Positions 59,401-64,000 of a stretch of 64,000 bases of DNA are shown here, piece after piece. The DNA comes from Gigaspora rosea (Eukaryota > Glomeromycota > Glomeromycetes > Diversisporales > Gigasporaceae). The DNA is taken from assembly GCA_003550325.1 (NCBI GenBank), contig QKWP01002056.1, positions 1 through 64,000 on the forward strand. The letters are read 5' to 3'. The first letter of the stretch is position 1, and each line of letters begins with the position of its first letter. The notes below the pieces were generated by a model that did no database searches, was not told the origin of the DNA, and was given only the letters and a program-made list of their open reading frames with translations. The position numbers and the translations under genes are program-made.

Positions 59401-61370
59401 GAAAGACCGATTTTCTCCAGTGATGAATATAATAGCGTATCAACTTGAATGCTAATGAGCTTACACCATATTAACATTCAAATCAGAAGAGACTATAACG
59501 GGTGGCTAGTCATGAAGAATGTTCTGGGTACTTTAATAAATATTATTCTTGAAAATATGGCTAAAAGGAACTTATAAAAAATTGTCTGAACAAACATAAT
59601 ATTGCAGTTATCGAACAATTTACAAATAAGACTAATGATAATACCTTAAGCTGGATGGAACTTCACCATAATATACAAAAATTCCATATGGAAGACAGAC
59701 AAAATGGTTTACACAGTTGGTTAAACAAATCAGAAGCAAAGAGAGGATTGCAAATAAATTAATTATACCAAATCCCTACGCGATATGAGAGTGGAAGAAA
59801 GTAGAATCCAAATGGGCCATGGATTCCGAGGATCAATTTGGAAAGGTTAAAAAATGGAACAACCTGACTAACAAGGTCAGACTACAATACTTTAAGCTGG
59901 ACATGTAATCTGGCTGGCTCACCCCATGTCAAGGTTGCGAGATATCACTAGTGAAAATAAAAACAAAACATTGTTTCATGGAAAGAGACACTTCTAAGCT
60001 ATGGGTGATCCAGGTAGATTGTAAAAATAGAATTCACGATAGAGTGGAGTGTTTCTGGAAAAATAAATACCTGGGGGCAGAATCAAATGACAAGAAATGT
60101 CCTGCCAATTAGATCGACCAAAAAGGTGTATAATATTACCAAAAGAGATAATAACTGAAAGACTATGTAATGTATTCGAAGACATTAAAGACTGGTGCTG
60201 GCAAGCATATGATGAAAATAGTTTGAGCAATGATGAATATATGGTGCTGGGTCCTAAACGCAATAACCAACCTAATATCCAGGAAGTTACTCTAATGGGA
60301 AAGATGATCTGAACCAGACAAATTCAGAACAAACTATGGCCATCAAAAAAGAAAATAATGATTACGGTACTACTCTTAATTATAATAATAGTGAGATATA
60401 AATCAGTGATAAAAATTAATACAAATTGCCCAGAACTGGTATGAATAGTGGAGCAAGACACAGAGATCCCAGAGTGCATAAGAGAATCCCGCACAAGAAA
60501 TAAACTGGGGTATGTTTAGCTAGTTTGAATACTGCCAAAGCATTGAAGCATATTCAGTTAAAATTTACAATAATAGAAATCAAAATATAAGTCGTCAACA
60601 AGAACTAAGGCCTTGGCACTTGGAATTCCTGCCATTTAAATTCAACCAAAAATACCAACAGATATTTTTAACAACATGCCCAATCCATTTACAATAAGAA
60701 AACTGTTGAAGAAACTAGCAAAAGCGAACAACATAAATAACTGGACCACTTTAACAAGGATTCACAACTAGCTAAATCTGGGCATTAGAATAAACTGGAA
60801 GCTAACTTACAAACATTTAAATTTTGATAGCCGCTCTCTAGTGAGGACAACAGATCCAACAAAAGAAGAATTAAAGACATTTAAAGTAAAAATTCTAATG
60901 CAAAAATTACCAACACTACTAACGCTCCATACAAGAGACCCTTTTGCAAACTGTGTAGAAAAGAAGTTGATAACCAACAACACTGGATGATCTGCCTGGA
61001 AAATGAAGTCTTTTTGGAAGATGTCATAAAAGCGACACTAGATGAAGTTGAAAAGAAAACAGAATACCAAACAGTCCTTGTGGGAACATATTGTAAAAAA
61101 GTTCATGAAGCATAGATTGTCAAAAAACTTCTTTTAACGATAATAACAGAAGAAGTAAAATACCCAACAATACGATTAAGAGATGCAATCCAATACACAC
61201 CACTCTTGTATACTAAGTTAATGGAAAATATTAGGAAACAAATATGGTTGAAGAATAGAGTGGAAATAAAGAAGAAGAAAGGTGCCATATCCATATCCAA
61301 TCGAATCATGAAACCTCTAGTTGAGAAAGAAGAGCAGAACAGAGCAAGGTTATGAGATGGACAAAACAAT
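56440..61370 (+). pseudogene. LINE ORF2 remnant: AP endonuclease, reverse transcriptase, zinc knuckle
   Basis: The endonuclease begins with KIITHNA (56463-56484, then TGA) and has VLGDYNNN (about 56901-56924), SQIDNFWIS (57046-57072) and ESDHKIV (57130-57150), the catalytic Asn/Asp/His blocks. The reverse transcriptase shows DMSKAYNTI (58431-58457), preceded by a TAG where relatives would have a codon, DGIDQGETLSPIFW (about 58597-58638) and AYMDDIVWVA (58750-58779) with the two catalytic Asp. The thumb region follows to 59361. A C-terminal C-x2-C-x8-H-x3-C knuckle lies at 60945-60995, and the last coding-like block (IRLRDAIQYTPLLYTK) at about 61170-61217. Frameshifts at about 58650, 60900 and 61100 and numerous stops inactivate it. 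Confidence 0.9.
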
Positions 61371-61787
61371 TCATAGAGAGAAACATTTCCCCTAACTTAG
61401 TTATAAATTTCATAAATTAGAGATCTTTGACTGATCTAGTAAAGATTTAGGTCTAGAGTAAAATAGCTTTATCCTCTTTCCAAATATAAAATTTGTAAAT
61501 AGTTAATGTATTAGCTAACATGCAAAAAACTAAATAAAAGGAACAGAGGAAAGACTTTAAAAAAAAAAAACCCCCCAATATTTGCTTAGAGGCACGTGAC
61601 TCACAGAATCGATTTTGATTAGCCAATTGGGGTTAATATAGCAATAGGTTACTATAAACTAATGATCTTTAAAGAATTATAATTTTTATTATTACAATTT
61701 TAATAATTATAATTTTAGCAATTTTTTGTAAAAATTAAAAGTTATATAAAAAGAAAATCATTTTAAGTTTAAAAAATAGAAAAAATA

Positions 61788-62097
61788 CACTTGTCACTAG
61801 TAATAATACACTTTGAGTAATATATGATTAAAACAAATATAACATATATAAATTTATTATTGTTAGAGTTAGAGTATAGTTAGAAGAAATGTTAGTGTTA
61901 GAGATAACTATTTAATAAACTTCACAAGGAATTTTTTTTTGCTAGAAAAAAGAATAGTTTTATGGTTAAAATTTTCAGTTATTGTAATATTTTGAAAATA
62001 ACATTTTTTCACTTCATTTTCTTATTATACAATCAGATGTAATATTACACCTAATCTTGATTCTTATTGGTATAGGACTGTTATCACTAGTGACAAA
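61788..62097. mobile_element. 310-bp TA-flanked MITE
   Basis: CACTTGTCACTAGTAATAA pairs with TTTGTCACTAGTGATAA (inverted) and TA lies outside each end. TTAGAGTTAGAGTATAGTTAG occurs inside, as in other MITEs here. It is mariner-type by target only. Confidence 0.5.
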
Positions 62098-62169
62098 TAG
62101 ATTTACTCTAAAAAATATATATATAATTTAAAAAATTTTATTATTTTAAATACTAAAAATAAAAAATTT

Positions 62170-62910
62170 ATCTGTGGGTCGATAGCATAAATGGTTATGC
62201 TCCCAGGTCACCAAACGTAAGGTTGCCAGTTTAACCCCTACTAGTGGAAAAAAAAACTATACTTGATCATAAGACAGATGGGCTAAACTAGAATGCCAGG
62301 ACCGCTAATGGTTAATTTAATCATATTAATGCGTTTGCGGTGCTAATAAGGAAATAATGAATACTTCCAGTGGAATTCTGGTTGAACAGTAACACGATAA
62401 AAATGGCAAGTAATACTAACCTGATAAAGGAAAAGGATCTCAAATGAACTTAGGATGGCTCCAGTCCTATACTGAAATGGAAGGAGACCAAAAAACTTTG
62501 GAAGGCCAAAGGAAGAAAGTACTGAGAAAATTGTCTGGCTGCCCCGATCAATACAGACAACTAGAGGTTCTGGATGAAGTTAGAAGCTGAAAACTTCGAA
62601 AGGCTGAAGGAAGGAAGTACTAAGAATGATCTCACTCTCCACTCTTGCTACCCTGGTCAGTACAGACGACTAGAGGTTCCAGAAGAAGTTGGAAAACTGA
62701 TAATACTGCCAGTGGGCTGGGAGTAGGCTAGGTAATTAAATGAGAGATCTCTGGGTGACTGAGTACAGAATTAGGTTGTACAACTAGTTTGTATCGTATC
62801 ATCATAAAATGTATTATAAATAGAAATATAATTGGAAAATCATATAACCTTAATAAAAAATATCGCTATCTGTGACCTTTGGGATGAAAACCCAAAGGAA
62901 ATTAAAAAAA
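62170..62910 (+). mobile_element. tRNA-headed retroelement family 2, copy B
   Basis: The head CTGTGGGTCGATAGCATAAA continues into ATGGTTATGCTCCCAGG and AGTTTAACCCCTACTAG, a tRNA-like fold with a good A box and a worn B box. The body agrees with the minus-strand copy at 45754-46415 throughout. The end is GGGATGAAAACCCAAAGG followed by ATT and an A run. AAAAATAAAAAATTT is duplicated (62155-62169 and 62911-62925), perfect but of low complexity. Confidence 0.8.
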
Positions 62911-62925
62911 AAAAATAAAAAATTT

Positions 62926-64000
62926 TGTATAATTATAATAATTAGTTTACATAACTTATAGTATTTGTACATGAGTACTAATTTATTGATTTACAACTTT
63001 GTGTAGCATATAATTTGCCAAGTACAACATTAATTCAGTTTAAAATTAGGGTAAGGTTAGCTTTAGAATTAGAGAATTTATAGTTTATATTAAATTTTGC
63101 AAGAAATATTTTTTGTTAGAACTTCAAGACCTGTTTTATAAACATGATTTTGAGATACGTGTATCAATATACCCGTGTAGATACACAAAGTATATGAATA
63201 GAAATACTTTTAAAATAAAAATAGCAAAATATATACTATAGTAAAAATATAATTTTTTATTTTATTTAAATACAGTATTTAAAAATTTTAAAAAAGTAAA
63301 TTAGAGCTAAAAAAAACAAATAAATTTAGCTGTATTAGTTTATAAATTAAAAGATGAAATATAAAATATAAATAATTAATAATAAATTATTAAATCACTA
63401 TAACAGATAATTAAAGAAAATTTTTTATACAATTATTACTGTACAACCTTACTAAATGCACGTTTTATAAAAAGTCTCCTTAAAAATGCATGTCATGACT
63501 CGGGCCCAACTTATACAATAGCTAAAATGCAATACCCCTCTAAAATGCACGTTTGACTAAATTTTTGCATATGTCCCTATTACAATGCATTTAGAAAAAA
63601 TATACGTATAATTTATCATAGATAGATAGTTAGCTATAAAAAAAAAATTCATAATGATAATTACGTATATATAATAAATTTAATACGTAGTAATTTGTGC
63701 ATATATAAAATACGGATCGTTTATATGAATAAATAAAAAGTAATAAATTTAGTTCAAAGATATCTATATATAAATTTATATATATATATTATATCACATT
63801 TACAGTAGAGTATAAATATAATTGTTATTAAATTTGATCTAGTGCGATTTACATTTACAAAACCACGAGTACCGGTATATAAGCTTAGTAATTAGTAGAA
63901 TTAGTAGATCTCATATACAGTAATACAAAAAAAAAAAGCAATTACTGTAAATTAAATTAAATTAAAGGTAGATTAGGATAGAAATTCATAGTTTATACTA
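62926..64000. other. AT-rich DNA with one dispersed-repeat copy
   Basis: At 63440-63600, on the minus strand, is a copy of the GCATTTAAGGAGG family (ACGTGCATTTTAGAGGGGTA, GGGCCCGAGT, ATGCATTTTTAAGGAGAC). The rest is AT-rich with no gene recognised. Confidence 0.45.

Larger units (their letters stand above)
53762..61575 (+). mobile_element. Full-length but decayed LINE (non-LTR retrotransposon)
   Basis: CAATATTTGCTTAGA, 15 bp, is perfectly duplicated at 53747-53761 and 61576-61590. The element between has an untranslated 5' part, a first reading frame (about 54033-56294), a second with endonuclease, reverse transcriptase and zinc knuckle (about 56440-61370), and a 3' tail of A residues (61559-61570) followed by five or six C. 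Length and order fit a complete LINE. Both frames are broken by many stops and shifts, so it cannot move on its own, although its perfect TSD shows that the borders survived. Confidence 0.93.

Noticed and set aside
43550..62240. Functional tRNA genes at the retroelement heads
   Set aside because: Stems are imperfect, the B boxes are altered in several copies, and each head is joined to a repeated body with A tail and TSD.

Overview
The window looks like nuclear DNA of an early-diverging filamentous fungus, most probably an arbuscular mycorrhizal (Glomeromycotina, Rhizophagus-like) genome. The reasons are the very AT-rich intergenic DNA, short GT-AG introns, a tetratricopeptide (TPR) repeat relic of the type such genomes carry in bulk, a LINE whose reverse transcriptase has the Y-M-D-D active site and a DQGE-LSP-type block, and dense nested inverted-repeat elements. 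This identification is inference; no similarity search was possible.

Genes are few. (1) A GT8 (glycogenin/galactinol-synthase-like) glycosyltransferase lies at 21130-22204 in two exons, with an in-frame TAA followed by 67 further coding-like codons. (2) A complete single-exon cytochrome P450 lies at 27712-29325 on the minus strand. (3) A short cysteine-containing reading frame lies at 23902-24234 (minus). The rest of the coding signal is relics: a degenerate TPR array (10960-12130), an unidentified minus-strand gene cut by a hAT element (38247-39809), a Lys-rich frame also cut by a hAT element (41345-42490), an orphan last-exon candidate (27405-27465), and a possible membrane-protein gene around an assembly gap (35579-36395).

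Most of the window is mobile DNA, and many boundaries could be fixed by reading target-site duplications (TSDs). A 7.8-kb decayed LINE (53762-61575) is bounded by a perfect 15-bp TSD. Two families of tRNA-headed, A-tailed non-autonomous retroelements occur: family 1 at 43550-44491, 45005-45658 and 49093-50104, and family 2 at 45754-46415 and 62170-62910. PIF/Harbinger-like palindromic elements with 3-bp TSDs (mostly TTA/TAA) range from 142 bp to 2 kb. Elements with 8-bp TSDs are at 6477, 17752 (with BED-finger transposase remains), 19246, 38359, 41459 and 51383. TA-flanked mariner-type MITEs, a satellite of about 105-bp units (3300-5740), several minisatellites and perfect hairpins complete the inventory.

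Layout: 1-6476 satellite and MITEs; 6477-10500 hAT element and palindrome clusters; 10700-12400 TPR relic; 12447-21012 nested DNA transposons; 21130-29440 gene-bearing part (GT8, small frame, P450); 29440-43400 AT-rich DNA with MITEs and interrupted gene relics; 43550-53126 tRNA-headed retroelements and two large inverted-repeat elements; 53762-61575 LINE; 61576-64000 MITE, one family-2 retroelement and AT-rich DNA. No operon-like or pathway linkage between the genes is visible.
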